Assembly: GCA_035571275.1 (NCBI GenBank)
Contig: DATMKQ010000298.1
Coordinates: 1-64,000 of the forward strand
Length of the DNA: 64,000 nucleotides
Source: Trebonia sp035571275
Lineage (GTDB): Bacteria > Actinomycetota > Actinomycetes > Streptosporangiales > Streptosporangiaceae
Reading direction: 5' to 3'
Part shown: one piece after another, positions 17,837 to 27,424 of the stretch
Layout of the letters: each line of letters begins with the position of its first letter
Numbering within the stretch: the stretch's first letter is position 1
Made by a program: the position numbers and the translations under genes
Notes under the pieces: generated by a model
What the model was told of the DNA's origin: nothing
The model's input: the letters and a program-made list of their open reading frames with translations, nothing else
Databases searched by the model: none

Positions 17837-19250
17837 CCCGTTCCCGGCCTAGTTCGCCCTCTTCGAGCCGCAACTCGAGCAGGTAGTTCCACGCCTGGCC
17901 GACCAGCGGCCCCGGCCGCAGGCCGAGCAGCGCCATGATCTCCACGCCGTCGAGCTCGGGCCTGATCTTGTCCAGCTCCTCCTTCTCGCGCAGCACCTCG
18001 ATGCGCTCCTCGAGCGCGTCGTAGGCGGCGGCGAGCCTGGCGGCCTTGCGGGCGTTCCGCGTTGTGCAGTCCGCCCTGGTCAGCGCGTGCAACCTGGTCA
18101 GCAGCGGCCCCGCGTCACGCACATACCTGCGGACCGCGGAATCCGTCCACTCGCCGTCGCCGTAGCCGTGGAATCGCAGGTGCAGCTCGACGAGCCGGGA
18201 CACCTCGGCGACCACTTCCTTGCCGAACCTCAGCTCGCTCAGCCGCTTGCGCGCCATCTTCGCGCCTACTACCTCGTGGTGGTGGAAGGCCACCTTCCCG
18301 CCTGGCAGCAGGGTCCTGGTCTTCGGCTTGCCTATGTCGTGCAAGATCGCGGCGAGCCGCAGCACCAGGTCGCCGGACAGCCCGTATCTCGGCTCGAGGT
18401 CGATCGCCTGCCGCAGCACGACGAGGCTGTGCTCGTATACGTCCTTGTGCCGGTGGTGCTCGTCGACTTCCATCCGCAGCGCGGACACCTCGGGCAGCAC
18501 CTGATCGGCGACTCCCGTGCGGACCAGCAGGTCGATCCCCGCGGCCGGATCTGGCGTCAGCATCAGCTTGGTCAGCTCGTCGGTGATCCGCTCGGCGGAA
18601 ACGATCGACAGCCGGTCGGCCTGTGCCCGCATCGCGTCCTGCACCTCGTCGACGACCCGGAACCCCAGCCCGGCGGCGAACCTGGCGGCGCGCAGGATCC
18701 GCAGCGGATCGTCGGAAAACGAGTCTTCCGGCCGGCCTGGCGTGCGGATCACGCCTTCCCCCAGCGCCGCCAGCCCGCCGAACGGGTCGACGAGCTCGTA
18801 GGACGGCAGCCGCGAGGCCATCGCGTTGATCGTGAAGTCGCGGCGGGCGAGATCCTCCTCAAGCGACGTGCCGTAGCTCACTTCTGGCTTGCGCGAGCGC
18901 GGCCCGTACCGCTCACTGCGGTAGGTGGTGATCTCGAAAACGGTGTCGCCCTTGCGCAGGCCGATCGTGCCGAAATCGATCCCCACCGTCCACGTCTTGT
19001 CCGCCCAGTTCCTGGTGAGCTCGAGCACCCGCTCGGGAACCGCGTCGGTGGTCAGGTCCAGGTCTCCCGGTTGGCGGCCAAGGAAGACGTCCCGCACCGG
19101 TCCACCGACGAGCGCCAGTTCGTGTCCGGCGCGCGCGAAAAGCTCGCCGAGCACGGCCGCGGATGGCGTGAGCGTACGCAGCAGCGCCGCCGCCGCCTTA
19201 CGCTGGTCAGGCCGCATTGGGGCGATGGAGGTGGAGTCTGACACGGGCAT
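17769..19250 (-). CDS. CCA tRNA nucleotidyltransferase
   Basis: Adds or repairs the 3' CCA of tRNAs. The 493-residue class II nucleotidyltransferase has LVGGPVRDVFLGRQPGDLDLTTDA (G-G/DxD catalytic motif, residues about 48-72) and the ARRDFTINAMA motif. The RNA-binding block is DDPLRILRAARFA, and a C-terminal HD domain has HDIGKPKTR (about 309-317). The actinobacterial-type fusion of head and HD domains is as expected. It is divergent from the DUF6049-murJ cluster. Confidence 0.93.
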   Translation of the reverse strand: MPVSDSTSIAPMRPDQRKAAAALLRTLTPSAAVLGELFARAGHELALVGGPVRDVFLGRQPGDLDLTTDAVPERVLELTRNWADKTWTVGIDFGTIGLRKGDTVFEITTYRSERYGPRSRKPEVSYGTSLEEDLARRDFTINAMASRLPSYELVDPFGGLAALGEGVIRTPGRPEDSFSDDPLRILRAARFAAGLGFRVVDEVQDAMRAQADRLSIVSAERITDELTKLMLTPDPAAGIDLLVRTGVADQVLPEVSALRMEVDEHHRHKDVYEHSLVVLRQAIDLEPRYGLSGDLVLRLAAILHDIGKPKTRTLLPGGKVAFHHHEVVGAKMARKRLSELRFGKEVVAEVSRLVELHLRFHGYGDGEWTDSAVRRYVRDAGPLLTRLHALTRADCTTRNARKAARLAAAYDALEERIEVLREKEELDKIRPELDGVEIMALLGLRPGPLVGQAWNYLLELRLEEGELGRERVTAELLRWARREGILPSASSSE

Positions 19251-19292
19251 CGAGGCTAACTAGCCCAATCCTTTCCAGCGAACGGCAATAGC

Positions 19293-21488
19293 ATGCGAAG
19301 CGTGCGCACTGTCGGTCGTACCCTGATTGCTTGCTTCCTTGCTCTGGCCGGACCACTTCTCGCCGTACCGGCGATTGCGGCCCATGCCCAGGCAGCGGTA
19401 GCGCTCAACCAGTCATCCGGAACGGACGGTGCTTCCCCGCGCCAGCTCACCATCTCTATCGACGCGGTGAACCCCAGCTACGCGACTTCGACTTCGACCG
19501 TCACCGTGAGCGGGACGCTAACCAACGATACCGGCTCGCCCTTGCCGGGCATCCAGGTGCAGCTGCTTTCCGCGCAGCAATGGTTCACCACCCGGGCGGA
19601 CATGGACAGCTACGCGGCGGGAAACAACCTGGGCTACATATTTCCGCAACCCGAGTTCGATGCCACCTATGCGCTGCGCGGCACCTTGCACAGCGGCGCG
19701 ACCGTGCGCTGGTCCGCGTCGTTCAGCGCCGCGGCGGCGGGCTACAGCACCTTCGGCGTGTACCCGCTCGCCGCGCAGGCCGAGTATGCGGACGGCACCC
19801 CCATCACCGCCGACCGCACCTTCCTGCCGTTCTGGCCGGGCAAGGGCAGCGCGGATGCGCTCAACACCTCATGGATCTGGCCGCTGATCGATCAGCCACG
19901 GCGGGATCCGTGCCCGCAGACGCTAGCCACGAACTCGCTCGTCGGTAGCCTGAGTTCCGGGGGCCGGCTCAGCACGCTGCTTACCGTGGGTCAGCAATGG
20001 GCGCGGCGGGATCACCTGACCTGGGCCGTGGACCCGGCGGTGCTCTCCGATGCGGAAGTGATGACCCATAACTACGCGGTGGGCGGTGACGCCACCTGCA
20101 CCGGTTCGCCGCACAAACCGGCCAGCAAGGCGGCCGCGAACTGGCTTACCGAGTTGAGCACCGGCACGGTGAACGACCCGATGTTCCTTACCCCGTACGC
20201 CGACGTCGACGTCTCGGCGCTGAGCCATGCCGGGCTCGATAACGACCTGAAGTCCGCCTACCATCTCGGCGAGACGGTGGCCCGCCAGATACTGTCCCGT
20301 CCGTTCGGGATAGACGGGGAGAGCAGTGGCGACGACGGGGCACCCGCGATCGCCTGGCCAGCCGACGGGGTCGCGGACGCGAGCGTGCTCGCCAGCCTCG
20401 CCAGCGACGGCCGCATTTCCTCTGTCGTGCTGAACAGCAGCCAGCTGCCCTCCACGGACGCCCCCTACGACAACGCCCTCGCGAAGACCACCACGCTGAG
20501 CGGGGGCTCGATGCCGGTGCTGCTTGCCGACTCCGAGCTGACCGGGGTCATCGGCTCGGCCCCGGCCGGTTCGTCGGCTGGCGCGCAATTCACCGCCGAG
20601 CAGGATTTCCTTGCGCAGACCGCGATGATCTCCGCGGAGGCCCCTTTCTACAAGACCACGCGCGCCCTCGTGATCGCGCCGCCGCGGAACTGGGACCCGT
20701 CAGCGGCCGAGGCCTCCCGGTTGCTCGCGCTGACCGACTCGGCGCCGTGGCTGCGCAAGGTCCCGTTGTCCACCCAGACCATCGCCGCGGGCAAGCTGAC
20801 GGCGCACAAGTCGCTGCCCGCCTACCGGATCGGGCCCGACGAGCTGAGCAGCGGCTACCTGGATCAGGTGCGGACCGTCGACTCGAACCTGGCGCTCTAC
20901 GAGGACCTGATCTCCCATCCGTCACTCGACCTGCAGGAAACCCTCGAGGAGGCGACCGTCGCCACCGAGTCGACGGCCTGGCGCGGCGCGGGCGCGGCCA
21001 CCGGCAGCCTGGCGCTCCAAAAACTCGGGACCTACCTGAACGACGGCACGCACTCGGTGCGGATCCTGACAGGGACGAAGCTGCTGCTGGCCGGTGAATC
21101 CGGGCCGGCACCGGTATCGGTGCAGAACACTGGGCTGTTGCCGGTTCAGGTCAGGCTCGTAGCGATACCGGAGAGCACCCAGCTCTCGGTCGGGAACATC
21201 AACGAAGTGATCACGGTGCTGCCCAACAAGACGGCCCCCGTGCGGATGACGGTGCATTCCTCGGGCATCGGGACCACGGTGCTCCAGCTACAGTTGGAGA
21301 CAAAGCACGAGTTGCCGATGACCTGGACCGCGCAGTCGCTGAGCGTCGAGGTCACCCGGTACGGGCGGGCTCTCCTCGTGCTCATCGGCGCGGCGCTGGG
21401 CGTTCTCGTGCTGGCGTCGGTGGCGCGGTGGGTCCACCGACGGCGGAGTGAGCGCACCGCAGACGGCAGATCTGGAGGCAGCGGATGA
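19293..21488 (+). CDS. DUF6049 family secreted/membrane-anchored protein
   Basis: 731 residues. The signal peptide spans residues 1-34 (IACFLALAGPLLAVPAIA then AHAQA). A long extracellular region contains beta-rich segments, and a membrane anchor lies near the C-terminus (RALLVLIGAALGVLVLASVA) with a basic cytosolic end. The family is conserved beside murJ in actinobacteria, suggesting a cell-wall role, but no activity is known. The stop overlaps the murJ start by four bases, so the two are translationally coupled. Confidence 0.85.
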   Translation: MRSVRTVGRTLIACFLALAGPLLAVPAIAAHAQAAVALNQSSGTDGASPRQLTISIDAVNPSYATSTSTVTVSGTLTNDTGSPLPGIQVQLLSAQQWFTTRADMDSYAAGNNLGYIFPQPEFDATYALRGTLHSGATVRWSASFSAAAAGYSTFGVYPLAAQAEYADGTPITADRTFLPFWPGKGSADALNTSWIWPLIDQPRRDPCPQTLATNSLVGSLSSGGRLSTLLTVGQQWARRDHLTWAVDPAVLSDAEVMTHNYAVGGDATCTGSPHKPASKAAANWLTELSTGTVNDPMFLTPYADVDVSALSHAGLDNDLKSAYHLGETVARQILSRPFGIDGESSGDDGAPAIAWPADGVADASVLASLASDGRISSVVLNSSQLPSTDAPYDNALAKTTTLSGGSMPVLLADSELTGVIGSAPAGSSAGAQFTAEQDFLAQTAMISAEAPFYKTTRALVIAPPRNWDPSAAEASRLLALTDSAPWLRKVPLSTQTIAAGKLTAHKSLPAYRIGPDELSSGYLDQVRTVDSNLALYEDLISHPSLDLQETLEEATVATESTAWRGAGAATGSLALQKLGTYLNDGTHSVRILTGTKLLLAGESGPAPVSVQNTGLLPVQVRLVAIPESTQLSVGNINEVITVLPNKTAPVRMTVHSSGIGTTVLQLQLETKHELPMTWTAQSLSVEVTRYGRALLVLIGAALGVLVLASVARWVHRRRSERTADGRSGGSG

Positions 21489-23800
21489 CCAGGCCGACAC
21501 GGCCCGGCGAGCCTCCTTCGCCCGACGATTACTCGCGTGAGCGCCCCGAAGAGGATGGTGTTCCTCCTCCCCCACCCGGCCGCCCCAGGTTCACGCCGCA
21601 TTCGGACACGCCGCCGCCAAGGCAGGCCGGTGCGCAGTCGCAGCCGGGGGCACATCCCTACGCTCCGCCCCCGCCCCCCTTGCCCCCGCACCCCTCGCCC
21701 CCACTTCCCCCGCAGACACCTCAGTTCTCAGCTGCGCCTCAGCGACAGCAGGCGCCTCAGCCCACGTTTACTCCGCACAAGGACGAACCTCGGTCCGGGC
21801 AGCGGCGGGCGGGCGATCCCCCGAGCCGACGGCAGGGCGCTCGACACCGCGGCGAGGACAGGCCAGGTCCCTCGTTTACCCCGCGCGAGGGGTACCTGCC
21901 GCCACCGGACGCCACGCTGCGAGCGGCTTATCCGCCGCCGACGGCGATCCTGCCGTCACCGCCCGGGTATCCGCAGCAAAGCTATCCGCAGCCTTATGAC
22001 TTCCCTGAGGCGCCACCGCGCGCGGCGCCGCCCAGGCGCAGGGCGCCTGACGGCAGCAGGGCGCCGGGCGGGGACAACCGCACCAGGATCCTCCAGGTTC
22101 CCGGCCCGGTCCCCGACGTCCCGGGCACCGGGCCGCAGGTGGCCATCGACACCCGGCCGAACCTGACTCGCTCCAGCCAGGTGATGGCCCTGGGCACCCT
22201 CGCCTCGCGGCTTACCGGCTTCCTGCGCACGTTCGTGTTCGTCGCCGCGCTCGGCACGGGCACGCTCGCTAACGCGTACAACAACTCCAACAACCTGCCG
22301 AACACGGTCTACTACCTCATGCTCGGCGGGATCTTCACGAGCGTTGTGGTTCCGCTGCTCGTCAAGGCGGCCAAGGAAAACCCGGACCGGGGCGAGTCGT
22401 ACGCCGAGCGGATCTTCACGCTCGGCGTTGTCGCGCTGCTCAGCGTCACGGTCATCGCAACCGCCCTGGCGGCGCCGCTGGTGGACCTGTACGCGGGAAA
22501 CATCAACGGGCCACCCGGCAGCGCGGGGGCCGCCGAGCACCACCTGATGGTGATCTTCGCGTACTTCTTCATCCCGCAGATCTTCTTTTACGGGATGGAC
22601 TCGCTGCTCGGCGCGATCCTGAATACCAAGGGCCGGTTCGGCGCGAACATGTGGACGCCGGTGATCAACAACGTGGTGGTCATCGCCGTCGGCGGGCTCT
22701 TCATCGTCACCGTGGGGCTGCACAAGTCGCCGCAGACCATCTCCCCGGCAGGTGTCAAGCTGCTTGGCATCGGCACCACGCTGGGCATCTTGATCCAGTC
22801 GATCGCCCTGTTCCCCGTGATGCGCCGGGCCGGGTTCAGCATGCGGCTGCGGTGGGACCTGCGTCGTGCGGAGATCTCCGAGATCGGCATGATGGCCGGC
22901 TGGATGGTGTTCTACGTCGCCTCCCAGGCAGCGGGCAACCTGATCGTGCAGCGCGTGGCGAACGCGGCCTCGGCGAATGCGCCAAACCAGGGGTACTCCG
23001 CCTATTCCTACGCGTGGCAGCTGTTCCAGTTGCCGTACGCGGTCGTCGGGATCTCCGTGATCAGCGCGTTGCTGCCGCGGATGAGCAGCCACGCTACCGA
23101 CCGCCGCTACTCGCTGGTCCGTGAGGACTTCTCGACCGGTGTCCGGCTGGCGTCGGTCATCGTCGTGCCCGCGGCTGTCTTTCTTGGCGTGCTCGGCGCC
23201 CCGCTGTGCGAGTTCCTCTTTTCTTTCGGAAGCAGCTCAGCTTTGGACGGCCGGTACATCGGCGAGGTGTTCGCTGTGTTCGCGCTTGGGCTCGTCCCGT
23301 TCATGCTCACCCAGCTCCAGTTGCGGGTGTTCTATTCGTTCCACGAGAACCGCACCCCCGCCATCATCGGCATGGTGATGCTCGTGGTCGGCGTGATCGG
23401 CGACCTGGTCGCACTGAACGTGCTCCCGTCGCGGCAGGTGGTGATCGGGCTGGCGCTGGCCTACGACCTGATGACCCTGGCCGGCGCGGTACTCGCCTGG
23501 CCGCTGCTGCTGCGGCGCATCGGGAGCCTGGATGGCTGGCGCATCACCCGCAACCTGGTCCGCATGGTCCTCGCGACGCTGCCCGGCCTGGTGTTCGCCT
23601 TGGTTACGATGGCTGTCGTCGGCTCCGCGCTACACTCCGGACGGCTGTATGGCCTGGTGAGCACGGTCATCGGCGGCGGCGGCGCGCTGCTGCTCTATGC
23701 TTTCTGTGCGAAGTTGCTAGGAATTGACGAGTTCCGATATCTTGTACGTTCCGTCGCCGGGCGCTTCGGACGGTTATGTAACAAAACAGCGTCAATGTGA
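21485..23800 (+). CDS. murJ: lipid II flippase MurJ
   Basis: Flips lipid II across the membrane for peptidoglycan synthesis (MVF/MOP superfamily). The 771-residue product has a Pro-rich cytosolic N-terminus of about 225 residues and then about 14 membrane spans. Family motifs include SRLTGFLRTFVF, NAYNNSNNLPNTVYYLMLGGIF and an arginine-rich cavity. Unlike the mycobacterial protein, it lacks a fused C-terminal pseudokinase; that module appears to be the separate next gene at 24079. Coupled to DUF6049. Confidence 0.93.
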   Translation: MTRPTRPGEPPSPDDYSRERPEEDGVPPPPPGRPRFTPHSDTPPPRQAGAQSQPGAHPYAPPPPPLPPHPSPPLPPQTPQFSAAPQRQQAPQPTFTPHKDEPRSGQRRAGDPPSRRQGARHRGEDRPGPSFTPREGYLPPPDATLRAAYPPPTAILPSPPGYPQQSYPQPYDFPEAPPRAAPPRRRAPDGSRAPGGDNRTRILQVPGPVPDVPGTGPQVAIDTRPNLTRSSQVMALGTLASRLTGFLRTFVFVAALGTGTLANAYNNSNNLPNTVYYLMLGGIFTSVVVPLLVKAAKENPDRGESYAERIFTLGVVALLSVTVIATALAAPLVDLYAGNINGPPGSAGAAEHHLMVIFAYFFIPQIFFYGMDSLLGAILNTKGRFGANMWTPVINNVVVIAVGGLFIVTVGLHKSPQTISPAGVKLLGIGTTLGILIQSIALFPVMRRAGFSMRLRWDLRRAEISEIGMMAGWMVFYVASQAAGNLIVQRVANAASANAPNQGYSAYSYAWQLFQLPYAVVGISVISALLPRMSSHATDRRYSLVREDFSTGVRLASVIVVPAAVFLGVLGAPLCEFLFSFGSSSALDGRYIGEVFAVFALGLVPFMLTQLQLRVFYSFHENRTPAIIGMVMLVVGVIGDLVALNVLPSRQVVIGLALAYDLMTLAGAVLAWPLLLRRIGSLDGWRITRNLVRMVLATLPGLVFALVTMAVVGSALHSGRLYGLVSTVIGGGGALLLYAFCAKLLGIDEFRYLVRSVAGRFGRLCNKTASM

Positions 23801-24078
23801 TTGCAGTGCGATCGGCAGGGGATGACGGGCGGATGACCGGTTCTGGAACAACCGCGACACGCGAGCGAACTCACGTGCGTACTCGCCGTTCGGGTGTGAG
23901 ACATTGAAGTGTTCGCGTATAACGGGGAGGCGACCCGACCCGAAGCGGTGGCAGGTTGCCTAATCCGGGCTGAGGCCGGACATTAGCATTGAGAGATATC
24001 CGCGGCGGGACCCGCAAGGTCATCGTGGACACCGGGGCTGGAAGGAGGCCGAGAGCGGCCCACTCTTGGCGCTGACGT

Positions 24079-25704
24079 ATGAGCACGTACACTTCTGAAC
24101 CCGGAACCCGGCTCGCCGGGCGATACCGGCTTGTGGACCAGGTCGCTGCCGGCGGCGGCTGGACCATGTGGAAGGCCATGGACGAGACGCTCGCCCGTCC
24201 GGTCTCCGTGCTGACGTTCGCGCCAGGCTTCCCGCGAATCGGTCAAGTCGTGACCGCCGCCCGGGCCGCCAGTCGGCTCACCGACTCCAGGCTCGCGCAG
24301 GTGTTCGACGTCGAGGACGGCGGCGAGCAGGCGTACGTGGTGCTCGAGTGGGTGGGCGGCGAGACGCTTGCCGATCTGGTCGGCGACGGCCCCCTCGACC
24401 AGGCCCGGGCGTGTGCCCTCGTGGCCGAAGCAGCCCGGGCGCTGGCCGGAGCGCACGCCGCTGGGCAGGCGCACCTGCGGCTCACGCCTGAGTCGGTGCG
24501 CTGGACGCACAGCAGCGGCGTGAAGATCACTGGCCTCGGCATCGACGCCGCGCTGGCCGGAGCGAGCCTGACCGGGTCGGCCGCGAGCGACCCCGCGATC
24601 ACCGACACTCGTGACCTAGCCGCGCTCCTGTACGCGGCGCTGACCGGCTACTGGCCCGGTGAGTCGCAAACCGGGCTGCCGCAGGCGCCGGTATCGGACG
24701 GCGTCGCCTGTACACCGCGGCAGGTCACCGCGGACGTGTCGCCCGCCGTCGATGGCGTAGTGAGCCGGGCGCTGCTGCAGCGGACGGGCAGGCACGGACC
24801 GCCGATCGAGTCTCCCGCTGAGTTCGCCGACGCTCTCGCCAGCGTGGCGCCGCCCGTGCCGCTGCCTGACCCGGCGCCCGCCATGCCGAGCGGTACCCTC
24901 GAGCAGCGGTACGACCGCACCCGCGACGACGGCTACGGCGGCTATCCGCCGAACCCCAACGATCCTGGCACCTGGGCGCTCCCCGATCGAGGCCGGGGCG
25001 GCGGCGGCTCCTACCAGCGCGGCTATCAAACGCAGGAACGCAGCGCCGCGAGCCGCGCGGTGATCAGCGTGGTGATCGTGCTCGTGCTCGCCGCGGTGGC
25101 CGCGACCGCCTGGGTCATCAGCACCAGCTTGCACAAATCCACCAGCAGCAACGGCAACCAGGCGACCAAGACGCCGCGGACGAGCGCGAGCTCCCCCGCT
25201 GCTGCCGGGTCGACGGTGCTCAAGCCGGTTGGCGACAGCACTTTCAACATTCTCGGCTCGCCACCCGGCAACACCGAGGACCCCGAGTCGGCAGGGCTGG
25301 CGATCGACAACAGCCTCAGCACCGCCTGGGCTACCTCCTACTACTTCCAGGCCAATTTCGGCGGCCTGAAGTCAGGCACCGGGCTCCTCATCGACATGGG
25401 CCGCGAGGTCAGGCTGAACCAGGTGACCGTGCTGTTCGGCTCGCAGTGCTGCACCACCGCGCAGATCTATCTCGGCAACTCCAACGCAATGACCCGGACC
25501 GCCCTGAGCAACTTCACCAAGGTGGCGCCGGCAGCGACGTCGACCGGACAACACGTCTACACGATCAACTCCTCGGCTCCTGGTCGCTACGTTCTGATCT
25601 GGCTGACCGGAAACCTGCCGCCCATGCAAGGGCAGTCGGGCAAGTACCAGGCACTGATCTACAACGTCGTTATCCGCGGGAACGCCGTCTCCGGCGCGGC
25701 GTGA
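24079..25704 (+). CDS. membrane pseudokinase associated with MurJ
   Basis: 541 residues. The N-terminal ~270 residues have a Ser/Thr-kinase-like fold (LAGRYRLVDQVAAGGGWTMWKA) but lack the HRD and DFG catalytic motifs; HLRLTPESV and ITGLGID stand in their places, so it should not phosphorylate. A Pro/Gly linker leads to one membrane span (AVISVVIVLVLAAVAATAWVI, about 335-355, 21 residues in all). An extracellular discoidin-like beta domain with a CC pair follows. By analogy with the pseudokinase part of mycobacterial MviN it may recruit an FHA protein. A 278-base spacer separates it from murJ. Confidence 0.82.
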   Translation: MSTYTSEPGTRLAGRYRLVDQVAAGGGWTMWKAMDETLARPVSVLTFAPGFPRIGQVVTAARAASRLTDSRLAQVFDVEDGGEQAYVVLEWVGGETLADLVGDGPLDQARACALVAEAARALAGAHAAGQAHLRLTPESVRWTHSSGVKITGLGIDAALAGASLTGSAASDPAITDTRDLAALLYAALTGYWPGESQTGLPQAPVSDGVACTPRQVTADVSPAVDGVVSRALLQRTGRHGPPIESPAEFADALASVAPPVPLPDPAPAMPSGTLEQRYDRTRDDGYGGYPPNPNDPGTWALPDRGRGGGGSYQRGYQTQERSAASRAVISVVIVLVLAAVAATAWVISTSLHKSTSSNGNQATKTPRTSASSPAAAGSTVLKPVGDSTFNILGSPPGNTEDPESAGLAIDNSLSTAWATSYYFQANFGGLKSGTGLLIDMGREVRLNQVTVLFGSQCCTTAQIYLGNSNAMTRTALSNFTKVAPAATSTGQHVYTINSSAPGRYVLIWLTGNLPPMQGQSGKYQALIYNVVIRGNAVSGAA

Positions 25705-25719
25705 CGGCGGGTCACGCCG

Positions 25720-26412
25720 ATGGCCGGGGGCGAGCCCTCTGACGCCGAGTTGCTCCAGCGCCATGTGGCCGGAGACCCCGAGGCGTTCGGGATGCTCTTC
25801 GCACGGCACAAGGACCGGCTGTGGGCAGTTGCGCTGCGCACCGTGTGCGATCCGGAGGACGCGGCCGACGCGCTGCAGGAAGCCATGATCTCGGCCTTCC
25901 GGCGGGCCGCGGACTTCCGCGGCGACTCCGCCGTGACAACGTGGCTGCACCGCATTGTCGTAAACGCCTCCCTCGACCGGCTGCGCCGCAGGCAGACACG
26001 CAGTGTCAGCTGGTCGGGTGACCCGGAGGCGCTCGACGCGCTCGCCGCCCAGGCCGCCCGCGGCGGGGCGGCTCCGGGCGGCTCACCGTCCAGCGGAATA
26101 GCCGCCCAGGCGCCGGGCACCGCCTCCCTCGACTCCGCGGAGGCCGTCGAGACCAGGCTGGACGTCGACGCCGCGCTACGCACGCTGCCCGCCGAACAGC
26201 GCGCGGCGCTTGTCCTCGTCGACATGCTCGGCTATTCGGTCGCCGACGCGGCCGAGATCCTCAGCGTTTCCCCTGGCACGGTGAAGAGCCGGTGCGCGCG
26301 CGGCAGGTCGCGACTGCTCCCATATCTTTCGCATCTGCGCACTAATTCCGCCCGCGGAGGGAACCGGCCAGGTGCCGCCAGCGTCTCATCTGAGCAGGAA
26401 GGAGGCGTATGA
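25720..26412 (+). CDS. sigM: ECF sigma factor SigM-like
   Basis: 230 residues. Region 2 (residues ~8-75) has LLQRHVAGDPEAFGMLFARH and DALQEAMISAFRRA. An Ala/Gly linker follows, then region 4 (LRTLPAEQRAALVLVDMLGY and the helix-turn-helix AAEILSVSPGTVKSRCARGR). This is the ECF sigma factor of the conserved sigM-anti-sigma-trxB-trxA locus, which responds to oxidative or envelope stress in relatives. It starts 15 bases after the pseudokinase and overlaps the next gene by four bases. Confidence 0.9.
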   Translation: MAGGEPSDAELLQRHVAGDPEAFGMLFARHKDRLWAVALRTVCDPEDAADALQEAMISAFRRAADFRGDSAVTTWLHRIVVNASLDRLRRRQTRSVSWSGDPEALDALAAQAARGGAAPGGSPSSGIAAQAPGTASLDSAEAVETRLDVDAALRTLPAEQRAALVLVDMLGYSVADAAEILSVSPGTVKSRCARGRSRLLPYLSHLRTNSARGGNRPGAASVSSEQEGGV

Positions 26413-27356
26413 GCGGGCAACGGCACCCCGATACGGAGACACTCGCGAGCTTGCGGGCCGGGCTTGTCGGTGGTCTGCACGGCAGGCGACTCGCGGCGCA
26501 TGTCGCCCGCTGTGCGCGCTGTGCCGCGACGGGCGACGAGCTCGCCGCGGTCAGCTCCCTCCTGGCTGCCACGCCCACCCCTCCGCTGCCAGCGAGCTTC
26601 GAACAGCGAATAAGCGCCGCGCTTGCCGCCGAGCGTGCACTTACGGCTGGCTCGAGCGAAGAGACGGCTACAGGTCCGGCCGCACCGGGTCAAGCCGGTG
26701 CCGATCCGGGCATCGCAGGGGAACACGCCGGAGCGCGGGTCCCGGCAGGGCGGCCGAAGGCTGCTCCGTCCCGGCGCCGTGGACCCGCGCTCCGGTTGCG
26801 GCCCGCCATGGCGTTCGTCCCGCTGGTCCTCGTCGTGCTGGCAGGCTTCGGCTACCTGCTGAGCACGATAGGCGGGCCGGGCACCAGCTCCTCGAGCTCG
26901 CAGGCCTTCTCGACGGCCTCGCCAGGAGCGGCTACCGCGGCGGGGCAGGCGGCGCCTAATCGCCCGGCAACGTTCGTGGTCACCGCAAGCGGCCTGAACT
27001 ATCTGCCGAGCACGCTCGGCTCCCAGGTCAGGCTGGTGATGGCCGCCCAATACAGCAGCAGCTCTGGCCAGCAGTCAATGGCCCCTTCCGCGAGCGGCAG
27101 CGCGTCGCAACACTCATTTGCCGCGGGGTCGGTGACGACGATCCCGTCCGCATTCGGCGCCCCCAACTCGGCGCTCAACGGCTGCGTGCTGCGCGTGACC
27201 GGAGGCGTGCAGCCCAGCCTCGTGGACAAGGCCACCTACCAGGGCCAGCCCGCCTACGTAATCGCCGTGCCCGCCCGGGCCTGGGTGGTCGAGCGAGGCT
27301 GCACCGCGAGTCACCCGGCGATTATCACGACAGTGACGCTGACCGCGACGCGATAG
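26409..27356 (+). CDS. anti-sigma factor with zinc-finger motif
   Basis: 315 residues. The N-terminal ZAS-type motif HVARCARC (His-x3-Cys-x2-Cys) typically holds zinc and binds an ECF sigma factor. An Arg-rich linker precedes one membrane span (about 137-153, MAFVPLVLVVLAGFGYLL), and the extracellular domain is Ser/Ala-rich. The ATGA overlap with sigM gives stoichiometric translation. It probably sequesters SigM at the membrane. Confidence 0.87.
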   Translation: MSGQRHPDTETLASLRAGLVGGLHGRRLAAHVARCARCAATGDELAAVSSLLAATPTPPLPASFEQRISAALAAERALTAGSSEETATGPAAPGQAGADPGIAGEHAGARVPAGRPKAAPSRRRGPALRLRPAMAFVPLVLVVLAGFGYLLSTIGGPGTSSSSSQAFSTASPGAATAAGQAAPNRPATFVVTASGLNYLPSTLGSQVRLVMAAQYSSSSGQQSMAPSASGSASQHSFAAGSVTTIPSAFGAPNSALNGCVLRVTGGVQPSLVDKATYQGQPAYVIAVPARAWVVERGCTASHPAIITTVTLTATR

Positions 27357-27424
27357 CGTGCCTCTTCGGGAATCTCCGCGCCCTAGTATCGGTTGAGCGG
27401 GTTGCAAGTCTTGAGAGAGGCGCT

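Noticed and set aside
21956..23092. 378-codon minus-strand open frame opposite murJ
   Set aside because: Same antisense signature, with no start site or motif.
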